The notes: a model not told the origin generated them from the sequence alone. A DNA stretch of 64,000 nt from Mesostigma viride (GCA_009746045.1 RPFO01000034.1:3844840-3908839); one strand, 5' to 3'; positions 12,000 through 22,960 are shown, counted from the first letter of the stretch. Translations and numbers: made by a program.

Positions 12000-13490
12000 A
12001 GTCTAGAAAAATCCTTTAGAACTACACTACTCATCAAAACGCCGCCTCCTCTTGGGGGGAGGTGGCTTGCCCACAGGGGCGGGCGTGTGAGCCTTGACAA
12101 TCTTCTACCACTGCGTCTTGTTCTGCATGGCAGTCCAAAGAAGGGAGAGAGAGTGGATGCGGTGTTCAAACTGGGCTGGGACCACTAGGTCGTCCAGCAA
12201 CATCTGGATGTAGTTCGTGACATGTTTCCCTACCCTTTTGGGAATGCCCTTGGGGCCAGGCCAGGTCAGAATATGCCGCCCTGGCTGGCCAAGCCGCTGG
12301 GGGCCTGCCAGACCAAGGGCGGTGTCGACCTGGCTGGTGCGAGCAAGGTACGTGTCCTACAAATGCTATCCTACGCTGCCTAATCTCGTCCGAAATACGA
12401 GGCATACCCTGATACAAAGACTCTAATGACGGGCGCTTGGAAAACCCTATACTCTGATCAGGCACTCCGCAAAGGTGAAAACCATTTGCGTTCAGTGCCG
12501 GGCCGCGGAAAACGCGGAAAAACGCGATCTGCAAATGAATCCGACCGGAATCGAACTGGGGACCTCTCGCACCAATTTTGCTGACTATAGGACGGACGTC
12601 TCCGGTTACCATGGCATCGCCAACTTACACCTACAGTCATCCGCAAAAGTTCTCCTGTCCGGGGAGTGATCAATGCAAGCCTTTCGGATTTGGTACTATA
12701 TAAATCACTCGAGATCTGTGTGTAGGAGTACTATACACGTGTCTGCACGCGAGACTTGTTCAGTCTCGCAACGTGAGACGGGCTGAACACGGCTGAATCC
12801 TTCTTTAGTAGAAGGGGGCGTAGCCGGTGCTATCGAAATCAGCCAAGCGTATATTCTGATCAGACACTCCGCAAAGGTGAAAACCCTATACGTTCAGGAC
12901 CTGTCGGAGCATCCTGTAAACCGTGCCGTCTAGCCTAGCTGCCAGTGTTGGCGTGCTCGTGTCCACGCATCGGCGCCATAGGTGAGCACCATGAGGACGA
13001 GGACCTTGAAGAGCATGCGCTTGCGGTGCTCGCCCAGGCCCTTCGAGCGCCAGTAGGTGTGAAAATGCAATGCAGAGCAGTTGCCGCCCTGGGGAAATGT
13101 TGTACCAGTCGTGATCGTCGGTATGGAAGGAGTGGAGCTTGAAACGCGGTTCGCGTGGAAAGGATGAGCGGCTGCGTTTAGGGTCGGGCGAGGCCGCGGA
13201 GGAGTGAACCACTAACGCTTGGCTAGGGTCACCGTTGCCTGCGACGCCGGGAGGCGAAGCTGTAGCCGGAGCTGCAGGCGTATTTGCTTGGCTCATCGCA
13301 GCTTCCAAACTGCGAAATCTTCGTCGAGTTGCGTTTGCTCGACATAATATTGCGTAAAAGCTTTGGAACATTATATCAGCATGTGCGTCTGAGAAAGACG
13401 AAGCGATTGTGATATTCCCGGCTGAATTCGGTGCTCAAACGTGAAAGTTATGAGCTCCGCCGTCAGCCATGGCTACCTCGTGGCTCGTGG
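12000..13490 (-). mobile_element. LINE-3 copy, internally deleted, minus strand
   Basis: Reading on the minus strand, 13490 to about 13080 matches the 5' UTR and start of the ORF1 found at 29678-30060, including ACGAGGTAGCCATGGCTG and a shared SPDPKRSRS peptide. From about 13060 the sequence jumps into the C-terminal part of a LINE ORF2: RKRMLFKVLVL, LTYGADAW and LDGTVYRMLR. After an inserted repeat it continues with SDEIRQRRIAFVGH and ends in a proline/arginine-rich tail near 12035. The middle of ORF1, the endonuclease and most of the RT are therefore missing. The reading frame changes several times in 12.1-12.4 kb. The copy is dead. Confidence 0.75.
12440..12895 (-). repeat. Insertion inside the LINE with a tRNA-like (SINE-like) block
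   Basis: A stretch of about 45 bases around TCTGATCAGRCACTCCGCAA occurs at about 12450-12494 and again at about 12855-12899, bracketing an insertion that splits the LINE ORF2 remnant. On the minus strand at about 12540-12625 is a tRNA-like block: a B-box-like AGTTCGATTCC preceded by GAGAGGTCCCC and an A-box-like GGTAACCGG. The T arm does not pair well, so this is a decayed tRNA-derived sequence rather than a working tRNA gene. A tRNA-derived SINE is the best guess. Confidence 0.45.
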
Positions 13491-14280
13491 CATTGTCATT
13501 AGGCTCATATTGGACATATATACCACGACATTTTCTGGCCTGCGCTGGTTGTCTCCTTGATATACCACGCCTTGATTTTTAATAGCTGACACGCAGAGCA
13601 AAGACGCTGTTTTTATTGGCGTCATCCGCTCAACCCCTCTTACGAGTTCAGATTAATTAATTAACTAATTAATTAGACACAACGGTCCGAGCCCCGCCAA
13701 AAACTACCATCTTATTCCGTCACCAAATTGGCGCGAGATCCCGAAAATCTGGTGTGCGGGATGGTGTTGACAAGGCCAAAAGTCACGCAGCACCCATGGC
13801 GGCCGTGAAAATCCTAGTGGCGGTTTTGAGAACACATTAAGGAAAGCGAATCATGCACTCTGCCTTCATAACTCATCATTCATAACTCTGCCTTCATAAC
13901 TCATCTACTGAACGTAGATATTTTTTTTTCCTAAAGAAATCGGCCCATTTTTCCAGGAAAACAGAAAAAGGGCGGGCATTTTCGCGAGGTCGGGTCAGGT
14001 CCGCTGCATTTTGCAGTGGACCCCCAAAAGGTCACACCGGAAACTTATCGAAAACGGCGACAGATTAGCTCGAGGTAAGCCGCTCGCACGATTCTATGAC
14101 TAATTCAAAAATTTTTGACCGAAAAACTTTTTGTTAAAACGACTGCCATTGTAAATGCTGCGATACCGCAAATTATGTTGCTGCTGGGAGGCGGCTTTCG
14201 GGAGCGGTAATGGTGCACTTGTGTAAAAATATGCCACTGTTTGGTTTCTGCGAATTTGGTCGTTCCACTTTCTCATGCAG
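13491..14280. other. Non-coding spacer
   Basis: No gene is seen. It holds a TTAATTAA-type tract at about 13652-13675 and, at about 13538-13566 on the minus strand, a fragment nearly identical to part of the transposon copy at 16651-16681. It leads into the probable 5' end of that transposon copy. Confidence 0.5.
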
Positions 14281-14466
14281 GCCGTTTAAATGGCTTCCAG
14301 AGCACATCCCTCGCTACTCTCGTGCCCAAGGTGCGATGAGCGCCTGCACGCGTCGCTCAACTACGTCTGTGATTCTTGCGGCACAGACGCGAGCTGCAGC
14401 CTGGTGGAGTCGACACAAGCAAGAGAGTGGTACGCACACGTCTAGAATCGCATTTATAGCTGAGTG

Positions 14467-14528
<62 letters not shown>

Positions 14529-16790
14529 AAAGTACTTGCGTGTCATGCGCAAAGGCATGCCACGGAGTACTATGCTAATCTCACTAGAAAAATAATTACA
14601 CAAAAGTTTAAACAAATATCGTCTGCATCATCCCCCAACCGTTAAGCACTAGATGGGGATGTAATCCTCATCCGAGCTGTCCTCTACTGTAATGGCAGAC
14701 GAGGCGGTAGTGTAGCGGCTATCCTCAGGACCAAAAATAGCTTAGTAAAGCCCACACCTTTCGCCAACAAGTTTTTCAGCGTGTCTCCCTTTCCTGAGCC
14801 GATTGAGCGCACCATGTTTACAAATTACAGGCGCCTAATAGAAAACTGGAGCCGTGAGCGTGAGGATGACCAGGCAGCGCCAAAGAAGCGTAAAGTGCGC
14901 CTATTGATGCTTCCTCGAGACATTCAAGATATCCTCAAGTAGGCTGTGCCTGGGGAGAATAAATGGGAGGGAGCAGTGTTGTTTTCAGCTGGCAGTGTAG
15001 ATGTTGTGGCCCCTCCCATGATGAAGCTTGTTTGGACTCAATCTCCCCACGAGGGCATCACCAAGTCGACAGTTCACTTCAGCTAGTGGGTCGCGGTAAA
15101 CCCAATTAGTGGGAGTGTGAATGTGGCTAGGGATCATCAATTCAACGAGCTTGCTGCCAACGGGTTGGGGGGGAGGAACACGGTAGAAGGGGTGAGGAAA
15201 TTAATTGTCCAGCGTGTGGCTGCCTCGCATGCCTTATAGACAGGAGCACAGCCAACTGCACAGGACTGAGCTCATCCGAGAGTATGGGGAGGTCCTTGAA
15301 GCGGAGGAGGGGGTGCACTTAGGTGATGGGAGGCGCGTGCCGGTTGTCAGGATGCTTTGGGGGGGGGACAAGGCATATGTGAATGCAGAGAGAGGGCAAG
15401 CAGGATGCTCACACCAGTACCCTTGCAACAAGTTCACATGCCCAAAGGCCAAGTTCGGTGACCTGGAGGGATCCAAGCACTTCTCACCGGCCGCACTGTG
15501 CAGATGGCTAGGCCGGTCCCGAGCTAGCCCACGATGTGCAGGTTGATCCCACTGCCCCTTTCAAGTGCCCCAGCCCTCACTGCGGCAAGGTTTTCCATAA
15601 CTAGGCAGAGCTCAGAGACACAGAGCCAAGGAACGAGAGCTAGCAAGGCAGGGCAGCATGCCCGGGACCACTTTGGCCAGAAGTGGGGCTGTTCCCCTCT
15701 CCTCCCCGTTGAGCACAATGAACACCCAACCTGTCTTCTTCATGCACTGCCTTCTCAATAATGTATGTGCACTCCTGGACAGGACCATCATGGCACGGAT
15801 GCATAAGGGCAAGGAGGCAGAAATGCTGAACTTAGGTGTTGCATGATGAGATGGGCGTGTTTATTATAAAGGAGAAGTACGTGAAAGCACCATCTAAGAA
15901 TGCCAGCGCTAAGGCAGTTGAGAAGCCACATGTCATTGGAAAATGGAAGGGAGGCTGAGACCTTGCTGGACAAAGTCCAGCTGCATGTGTGTGAACATTG
16001 TTTGCCAGCACAACGCTGATGAGGATGCAGAGTCACATGTGGACAGGGAGGAGCTGACCAGGGTGTGGCAGGGTTTGAAGGATGTTTGGGAGGCCCTGCA
16101 TGTGTGACTTAGATGATGATGGGCCAGGGGGGCCCAAGCGGGAGGCAAAGGTGCCCAGCCGAGGTAGAGGAGCTGGCAGCCACTTATGTTGCCTCTTTCA
16201 TCTCTTTCACTGCCCCCGAGCATGTCACCACATACATGCACGACCTGGTGGCCCACATCCCATCTCAGATCCGTGAGTTGGGTGACCTGCGCCTGTTTTC
16301 GGGGGAGGCCTTAGAACACCTCCACCATGTGAACAAGGTGACCTATATGCACACCGCTCTAACAAGCGTGTCAAAACTGGGACTGACATGCGTGGAAGGG
16401 CCATGAGCGTTGGTGCACTTGCGCAGAGCATGCATGCTGGCATGGTGCGCCAAGAGTTGGCACACCGCCTCTGCATGCCACTTTCCTATGCGGAACAACG
16501 AGCAAGGAAGAGGATGCTGGATCACCTGCGGGCTGCAGCAAAATGAGTCTACGTGCAGGGCATGCAGCTTGATGAAGGCGTAGCATGACGTTTGCATGCA
16601 TGCCAGGCGAGGGCTCTTCAATGGTGGCCAGTGGGCTCTCCATGTGTTATTTATCAAGGAGACAACCAGCGCAGGCCAGAAATCGGGAGAATCCGGACCA
16701 TGGTAGCTCGAGCCTGCCGTTATCTTGTCCGCGTGTTCCAGTCGTTCAGGATGATGAAGATGAATGGTGATGGAAATGTGTAGCCTTGTG
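14281..16790 (+). mobile_element. Unclassified DNA transposon family, copy A (degenerate)
   Basis: A decayed relative of the element at 17.5-22.0 kb. A probable acceptor (CTCATGCAG) precedes an ATG at 14290 that opens a zinc-ribbon peptide with CPRC and CDSC pairs. A LINE 3' end (14464-14735) interrupts it. Downstream, broken frames show ANKFFSVSPFPE-like sequence near 14.77 kb, RMLWGGDK and HQYPC near 15.35-15.43 kb, and RLFSGEALEHLHHVNK near 16.3 kb. These parallel ANKRFTIYPFPE, VALGGD, TYPCPWC and QFFSGQALEHTH in copy B. Many stops and frame changes make it a pseudogene. The coiled-coil part present in copy B is not recognisable here. Element ends were not found. Confidence 0.6.
14464..14735 (-). 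mobile_element. LINE-1 3' end, severely 5'-truncated, with (TTAC)n tail
   Basis: 14528-14735 matches 26968-27180, the 3' end of the large LINE in the nested stack. On the minus strand it encodes the last residues of ORF2 (SSAITVEDSSDEDYIPI, then stop) and the 3' UTR. At 14464-14528 it ends in about 16 copies of GTAA/TTAC, the microsatellite tail made during LINE integration. It sits inside transposon copy A, so it is younger than that copy. Confidence 0.8.
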
Positions 16791-17510
16791 CATTGAAATT
16801 AGGGCTGGCTTACGTGTGTTATAGACGATTTATGTGCGTTATAGACGAATAAACTGGCATTATTATGCTTTCACATGTCACAACTTGGAGATTTTACGAT
16901 GGCTAGTTGCTGGATGTCTCGTTCTCATTGATGTGTATATCATTATACAGAGTGGTACCAAGTTTAAGCTCACTAGGACCTCAGTTGCCACATCAATCCG
17001 ACGCCGCGCCAAAGTGTCCGCGGCAAATCCGGGGTGAAATTGACGAAATTCGGTGCGCGCGGGAGATGTTGAGTGCAAATTTCATTGCGAAGGCTATGGT
17101 GGCGTGAAAATTTACTGTGCAGGAATTACGAAGCCATTTTGTACCGGATTTCGCTTGTTCGATCGGCATTCTCGTAAGGAAATTTATTCTGGAAAAAAAA
17201 CGTTCGAAAGCAGTTCTCGTTTTGGAGGGTGCGACGGCAAACAGGCAGCAGTGGCCAGTTTCGCACGCCGCGCACAGCTACCCGTGTGTTTTCAAGGTAA
17301 GCTCCAGAGTAGATTAAGACGCTTCTGGTCGGAGGGCACACTTTCGAACGATTCCTTATATCATTTCGAAGAAATTTAGTGTTGGAATTCCCTTAATTTT
17401 GCGTTTCCATGTTGCACGCAATTTCCCCGTAAAAGTCAGAATTATAGGAGCGCTGACAGGGGCAAAAATGCATGTCGTGGATTGAACCGCTTTCACCCCA
17501 TTTCTTGCAG
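16791..17510 (+). other. 5' flank or leader of transposon copy B
   Basis: No ORF is convincing. The segment ends in a good 3' splice site, TTTCTTGCAG at 17501-17510, just before the ATG at 17515. Copy A has an acceptor in the same relative place, so the family probably has an intron in its 5' leader (inference). Confidence 0.45.
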
Positions 17511-17514
17511 CTTT

Positions 17515-18740
17515 ATGACTTCCACTGGGCAGAGCAACATTGTCCGCTGCATAAACTGCGGGCGGGGCTCGCTGCCGACGTCGCTGGTGTGCCCGGGGTG
17601 CAACAAAGATAACAACCAGGTGTACTTCCAGCGCAGAATTAAGCCCTACCTCGTCGCCATAAACCGGCGTATCTATCGCGGATTAACCCACCATCCGCAG
17701 GCTAACAAGCGCTTCACCATCTATCCCTTTCCGGAGGAGACCTTCCGGGCAGCACTGCATGGGCAAACTGGGGACGTTAACGCACGACAGCGTCAGGAAC
17801 TCTGCTGCGTACCCCGGCATATCGTACAAGAAGATCACGCGTGAAGTCACGAGCCTGACAGAGCTGCAAACGCTGCTGGAGCACGCCTGCGAGGACAAGA
17901 AGGAGTGGGCAGGCGCCAAGCTGATCAAGAGCAGCGTTTCAGTGGTCGTCCCCCCCCTGTATCTAGAGTGGCACAGCAATTTCTCTGAAGAGGAGAGCCT
18001 GCAGGTGCGACCGGTATTCATACATGCTCCTGAATGTGAGGGGGAACGTGGTGTATGCAGTTGATCACCCTTTTGAAGTGTTGGCAGAGAAGTGGAAGCT
18101 AGTGGATGCTGAGAACCCCAACAAGGAGCATGCCTTGAGGGAGGGGGTGGCAGCAGCACGTGTCATCTTGCAAAGATACACGGCTAGGAAGGTGTTGCAC
18201 GCTGCACATCACTGCCAATGCTTCCTGCCTGCGTGCATTACCCCCGGTGCTAAGGAGGCTGCTGCTAGCTTCCTCTCCTCCCATCCTCATCCCTCCATAC
18301 CTGGCAGCGATGTCGTCAAGGATGGACTGAGTGATGAGGAGGATGAGGAGGATGTAGCGAGCATGGCATGCAGCTCAGAACAGGGTGACAGGCTGGAGGT
18401 GTCCCAGCTAGTGCAGGGTGACACAGAGGAGGGGGGGGAGGAGGAGGTGTTTCCCTCCTTCCACAAGCCTACCGACCATGAGAAGTGGATGGGGAGGGTG
18501 CATGTGGACACCAACTTTGAGGCTAGGAGGCTAGCTGACCAGGATACCACTCGCACGGACCCCGAGGATCCATATCGGGGCTGTGATGATGAGGATATGA
18601 GAAATATAAGAGCAGGGATATTTAACTACAATTGGTAGATTACAAGAAGCTGGCAGCATGGGAGGCCAAGCATGGCCCTTACGTGTGGCCACCAAAGATT
18701 GAGTACCGTGATGAAAGGGGTTTCTGGGTGAAGAAGTAAT
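17515..18740 (+). pseudogene. Transposon copy B, first gene (zinc-ribbon protein, frame-broken)
   Basis: Starts at the ATG at 17515. The N-terminus has a zinc ribbon: CINC at about codon 9, then CPGC. Next come RIKPYLVAINRR and KRFTIYPFPEE, conserved with copy A. The frame changes near 17765 and near 18024. The continuing protein has KKITREVTSLTEL, then VRGNVVYAVDHPF, then an acidic Ser/Asp/Glu-rich stretch (18330-18450), and ends at 18740 with WVKK after an in-frame stop near 18637. No family is recognised. The acidic tail and zinc ribbon suggest a DNA- or protein-binding accessory protein, but that is inference. A duplicated 3' trailer with GATGAT runs and AATAAAGC-like signals follows (18780-18990). 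Confidence 0.6.
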
Positions 18741-19068
18741 GTGGCATGCAGGTGCATGCTAGTTGACAATGATCATCATCATGGTGATAGTGATGATGAT
18801 GATGGATATACGTGGTGATGATGATGATGTCTTTATGACTGATTATTGAATTTTATAATAAAGCTATTGACATTTCTTGTTTCACATCATGGTGATGGTG
18901 ATGATGATGGATATACGTGGTGATGATGATGCCTTTATGACTGATTATTGATGTTTATGATAAAGCTATTGACATGTCTTGCTTCAACTTTGCATTGTAT
19001 AATGTGCATGCATTGGTCACCTCTATTATCAATGATATAATTAATGCATAATATGGTTTGGGCCGGGT

Positions 19069-20193
19069 ATGAATGCAGTAGTGGAAAGGGAAATGTCACA
19101 AGGTTTGAATGTGAAACCTGGGTTGAGGGGCTTCCAACGCACGACACCTACAGCAGCAAGCAAAACTCTCGGGGTTACAGATTACAGCAGGACGATAAAG
19201 CGTCTGAATGAGGGTCTCGCCATCAGGCAGAAAGAGATAGGGAGGCTGAAGGAGCACAATGATGTATTGGTACGCAGAGTGCAGGAGCTAGAGGCATTGG
19301 TAGAGGAGTTGAGGAGGGAGGCCAAGCAGGCCAAGCGGTACGCTGTTGAGGCACGAGTGGAGGTGGGCAGGGCACCGAAGGGCAGGACCTTGGGTTGCAG
19401 CAATCCACGGGTTGTGGGTGGGAAGGCAGATCCCAAGAAGAGGGAGTATGATTTTAGTGACAGGGTGGCCACCTGGTTAGAAGAGACCTTTGCAGTAGAG
19501 GTGGCAGGTGATGTCATCCCATCATACCTGGCCCACAACCCTGACGTGCTAGAAGCATACATCAGGGATAGCGGCATGCTTGAGAAACTGCACGAGGATG
19601 TGGTAGGGGAGGTTGAGGCGGCATGGGACCTGGTCCTTGCCATCGCCTTGAAGCTCAGGATGGGGATTAGCTATGACAAGTACAACACATTAAGGCAGCT
19701 GCTTAGTTGCATGTTTGATGAGGCCACCCAGTCGTACCTGCCTAGGACCACGAGCGCAGGGGCCAACTTCCCAAAGCTGCCCACCAAGCACAAGATGGCA
19801 GAGGAGATGAAAAACATGCTAGAAGAGATGGGCATCGAGCAGAGTGAGGACGGCACGTTGGTCACAAGCAGCTTGCTGGCAGCCTTGATGCAAGACCTGC
19901 GTGCCGACCCCAGCGGGTTCAAGGGTAGGCAAAAGCTTCTTTACCAGATCTTGGGAGATGGGGCCAAGATGGCCCGGGGCTTCAAGGCACTGAGCATTGC
20001 TGGCCGCCTCATGCGCCATCAGGGCCAGCCGGGCAGTGAGGTATGGATGCACCAATCCCCTAGCAAGCTGCAGGAGCTCGTCATGTCCAAGGGGCGTGAT
20101 GATGACTACAACATCCTTGGTGAGGTCACGGAACGTTTGGTGAGGGAGCTGGAGGAAATCAGGCAGGCAGGGGGGGGGTGGAGGGCAGCCTGA
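19069..20193 (+). CDS. Transposon copy B, second gene: putative transposase, N-terminal part
   Basis: An ATG at 19069 opens 374 codons. Residues about 40-95 are a strong coiled coil (KRLNEGLAIRQKEIGRLKE and VQELEALVEELRREAKQAKR). A middle region has FSDRVATWLEETF and LRMGISYDKYNTLRQLLSC. The frame ends at a run of nine G (20171-20179). Shifting one base there continues into the next segment with LRRELEVALGGDLAWL, so this is one gene broken, or misassembled, at a homopolymer. The downstream GGD and CxxC motifs suggest a transposase core. I do not recognise a named superfamily, and catalytic assignment is inference. Confidence 0.6.
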   Translation: MNAVVEREMSQGLNVKPGLRGFQRTTPTAASKTLGVTDYSRTIKRLNEGLAIRQKEIGRLKEHNDVLVRRVQELEALVEELRREAKQAKRYAVEARVEVGRAPKGRTLGCSNPRVVGGKADPKKREYDFSDRVATWLEETFAVEVAGDVIPSYLAHNPDVLEAYIRDSGMLEKLHEDVVGEVEAAWDLVLAIALKLRMGISYDKYNTLRQLLSCMFDEATQSYLPRTTSAGANFPKLPTKHKMAEEMKNMLEEMGIEQSEDGTLVTSSLLAALMQDLRADPSGFKGRQKLLYQILGDGAKMARGFKALSIAGRLMRHQGQPGSEVWMHQSPSKLQELVMSKGRDDDYNILGEVTERLVRELEEIRQAGGGWRAA

Positions 20194-20463
20194 GGCGTGA
20201 GTTGGAGGTGGCATTGGGGGGGGACCTGGCGTGGCTGCACGCCGTGCTGGGGTTGGTGGGGTGCTCAGGTACCTACCCCTGCCCCTGGTGCCACATGAGC
20301 AAGGGCCAGCTCCACGAGGGGACGCTGGGACGCGTGGTGCACGACCTGAGGACGCTAGAGGACATGCGGAAGATGGCACACGCGTATGGTAAGTTCCCAT
20401 ATGACTGCCCTGCGTGTGGTCTTCACTTCCACGATGAGGATGACCAGGATGAGAAGTTGTGAG
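20178..20463 (+). pseudogene. Transposon copy B, second gene: core segment with GGD and CPWC motifs
   Basis: This continues the putative transposase after the G-run frame change. It contains VALGGDLAWLHAVLGLVGC followed by TYPCPWCHMSKGQ, then DCPACGLHFHDEDD, a two-part Cys/His zinc module set into the core. A GGD followed by a CxxC(K) hook is seen in several metazoan repeat proteins I remember as unclassified (weak recollection). It breaks off at 20461 where a non-coding segment has been inserted. Confidence 0.55.
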
Positions 20464-21065
20464 GGTAAGAATGCCACGAATTCCGCCATGGTTCTTGCAG
20501 GAAGTTGCCTTTATTAACAATCAGGAAACACAGACGTAAGTCACGTCACTTCCAAGACTGCACGCAGCACAGGCGACAGGGTCGCAGTGCCAAGAGAACG
20601 TGCACGCAAGAACTGGCGTCCCGGTGTGACCAAGTCACTCATATAGCTTGCTAGGGACGCGTCCAAGTATTCAGCTGCACTGTCACAGCTGAACTGTCAA
20701 TCAATTGATTACACAGACTCTGGCACGCCTTTGGCGCGCAGATCTATCAATTGTCCATACGGCTAGTCCTGTGGACCTATCCGTACACTAGTCAGCATCA
20801 ATTGTCTCATAGGTCCTGGCGCGCTACAGTGCGCCTACCTATCAATTGACCATCAAGTCCTGTACAAGTCCTGTCAACGTCCTGCGGACTATCAAAGTGA
20901 CACTTGTACATCCTGTGTCCGTACGCGCCCACAATGGCGCGCCGGGTACTGTCGGCACAGCCTAGGAAACGTCATAACTTTTACGTTCCTTAACCAAATG
21001 AGGCGTTCAAGGTGCCGTTGGAAAGAGCGTAACAATCTCTATCCATCTAACGTAAATCCTTTACG
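20464..21065. other. Non-coding insertion in transposon copy B
   Basis: About 600 bases without an ORF separate DEDDQDEK from GRPPIFNVPLTH of the same protein. The segment is rich in CAATTG palindromes and CCTGT motifs, unlike its surroundings. It could be a solo LTR, a MITE or an intron. A GGTAAG lies at its left edge, but no clean acceptor in the right phase was found, so an inserted element seems likelier. No terminal repeats or target duplication could be fixed. Confidence 0.45.
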
Positions 21066-21986
21066 TTAACTTGAGAGTGAGCCCAGGAACCCCACACAGA
21101 GTGCGGCCTTTGCTAGGGCCCACTATGGGCAGTTCTTTGGCAGGCCACCCATCTTCAACGTCCCCCTCACCCACATCATCCTCTGCATGCTGCACATGGA
21201 GCTCAACATGGTAACAACATGGCTGCAGAGGGTAGTGCTAGACCACCTGCTGGCCAAGGATGAGGACACTCTCTTGCACGTGCTGAAGGATAAGGTGCAT
21301 TGTGCAGTCAAGAAAGAGCAGGTAAAGGCACGCAAGAAGACGCAGGGGAAGGGGGACTTGAGTGAGAGGGTGACGATCATCGGTAGGGAAGCCCACAGCG
21401 TGCTCAACAGTGGCGACATGCTGCTGGACATCGTGTTCCCACCAGGGCACAACATGCGCCCTGTCATGCAGGGCTCCCTAGACGCCCTGAGAGGGTTCTG
21501 GAAGGAGGTAGCCAGACCATTTGAGGATGATGGGGTAGAGGGCAGCCCAGTCAGGCAGGGTGTGGCAGACAGGGTCAAGGCAGCTGCCATCAAGGCGTCA
21601 GATGCCCTAGTCAAAGCCACGGCAGCTGAGAACCTCACCCTCTACTACCACATTGCGGTAGACCACCTGCCAACTGCCATCCTCAAGTGGGGTAACCTAC
21701 AGTTCTTCTCTGGCCAGGCATTAGAGCACACGCATGCACTGTAGAAGGGGGTGATGAGAACCCAGACCAACCGTCGCACCCACCCCTCCACCTGCCCCAA
21801 GGGTGAGGCCAAGCGTGCCATGGGGGTAGGGGTGCTGCAGCAGGTCACCAACGTCAGGGTGCTCCACAAGCTGGTAGATGAGAGCCTTGGGGGCAGGCCC
21901 TTGTCACAGGCAGAGAAGAAGAAAAGGAAAAGGATGCAGCAGGGCCGTGAGAATGTGCCTCCGGGTGTGGCATTGGCCATTAGCTA
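21066..21986 (+). pseudogene. Transposon copy B, second gene: C-terminal part
   Basis: Contains FGRPPIFNVPLTHIILCMLH, then a long helical, charged region (VKKEQVKARKKTQGK), then NLTLYYHIAVDHLPTAILKW and QFFSGQALEHTHAL. A stop at 21742-21744 interrupts it. The same frame continues with a basic tail, EKKKRKRMQQG, and ends at a TAG (21984-21986). The IPLDH..LLHM-type and SGQALEH motifs recur in copy A, which supports a real protein family. Assignment as a transposase C-terminal domain is inference. Confidence 0.55.
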
Positions 21987-22124
21987 GCTGGCTATATGTG
22001 TGTTATTCATGCATTGTATTATGGGCGTGTGCCCCCAATTATGCATTCCTGCATTGTAAATATGATGCATAATGTAATGATGTGTTGTTTTGGAACCTTG
22101 TATACACCAAAGTGGATGATTGCC

Positions 22125-22860
22125 ATGGACATGCGTGATAAAACCCTTGGAAAACCATGAAAAACTGCATTTTGGGGTATTTATGCTAGCATTTGTCACC
22201 ACTGATTTGTCATCCAACCAGCCTGAAACTTTGTGGGCATGCTGCATGGAATGTGTTTAGAACATGTGCAAAGTTCCAGCTCCAACTGAGCTCATTTGGT
22301 ATGCATATGTGTGATAAAACCCTTGGAAAACCATGAAAAACTGCATTTTTTGGGTATTTATGCTAGCATTTGTCACCAATTTGTCGTCCAACCAGCCTGA
22401 AACTTTGTGGGCATGCTGCATGGAATGTGTTTAGAACATGTGCAAAGTTCCAGCTCCAACTGAGCTCATTTGGTGTCATTATGTATGCATATGTGTGATA
22501 AAACCCTTGGAAAACCATGAAAAACTGCATTTTTTGGGTATTTATGCTAGCATTTGTCACCAATTTGTCATCCAACCAGCCTGAAACTTTGTGGGCATGC
22601 TGCATGAAATGTGTTTAGAACATGTGCAAAGTTCCAGCTCCAACTGAGTTCATTTGGTGTCATTATGTATGCATATGTGTGATAAAACCCTTAAAAAACC
22701 ATGAAAAACTGCATTTTTTGGGTATTTATGCTAGCATTTGTCACCAATTTGTCATCCAACCAGCCTGAAACTTTGTGGGCATGCTGCATGGGATGTGTTT
22801 AAAACATGTGCAAAGTTCCAGGCCCAACTGAGTTCATTTGATGTCATTATATCTGCGTAC
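22125..22860 (+). repeat. Tandem repeat, unit about 184 bp, four copies plus a decayed fifth
   Basis: GATAAAACCCTT recurs at 22137, 22313, 22497 and 22681, spaced 176, 184 and 184 bases. Each unit includes an ACTGCATTTT block, GCTAGCATTTGTCACC, CAACCAGCCTGAAACTTTG and AAAGTTCCAGCTCCAACTGA. A diverged continuation runs to about 22960. It begins about 140 bp after the last codon of transposon copy B and may be that element's 3' subterminal array. Confidence 0.9.
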
Positions 22861-22960
22861 ATGCCAGAAAGTGCTGAAAATACGGTATTTTTTGCTAGCA
22901 AATGTCACCATGTTACCATGCTGCCAACTCCCAAAAATTTTTTTGACCACATGGCATCAT

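Noticed and set aside
12540-12625. Functional tRNA gene on the minus strand
   Set aside because: B-box-like and A-box-like sequences are present, but the T arm and acceptor do not pair and it sits inside a repeat insertion; more likely SINE-derived.
14210-14467. 85-codon ORF starting at 14210
   Set aside because: A different frame from 14290 gives the paired CxxC zinc ribbon shared with copy B, so the longer ORF is a shadow.
22125-22860. CRISPR-like array
   Set aside because: The whole 184 bp unit is repeated without unique spacers, and the DNA is eukaryotic.
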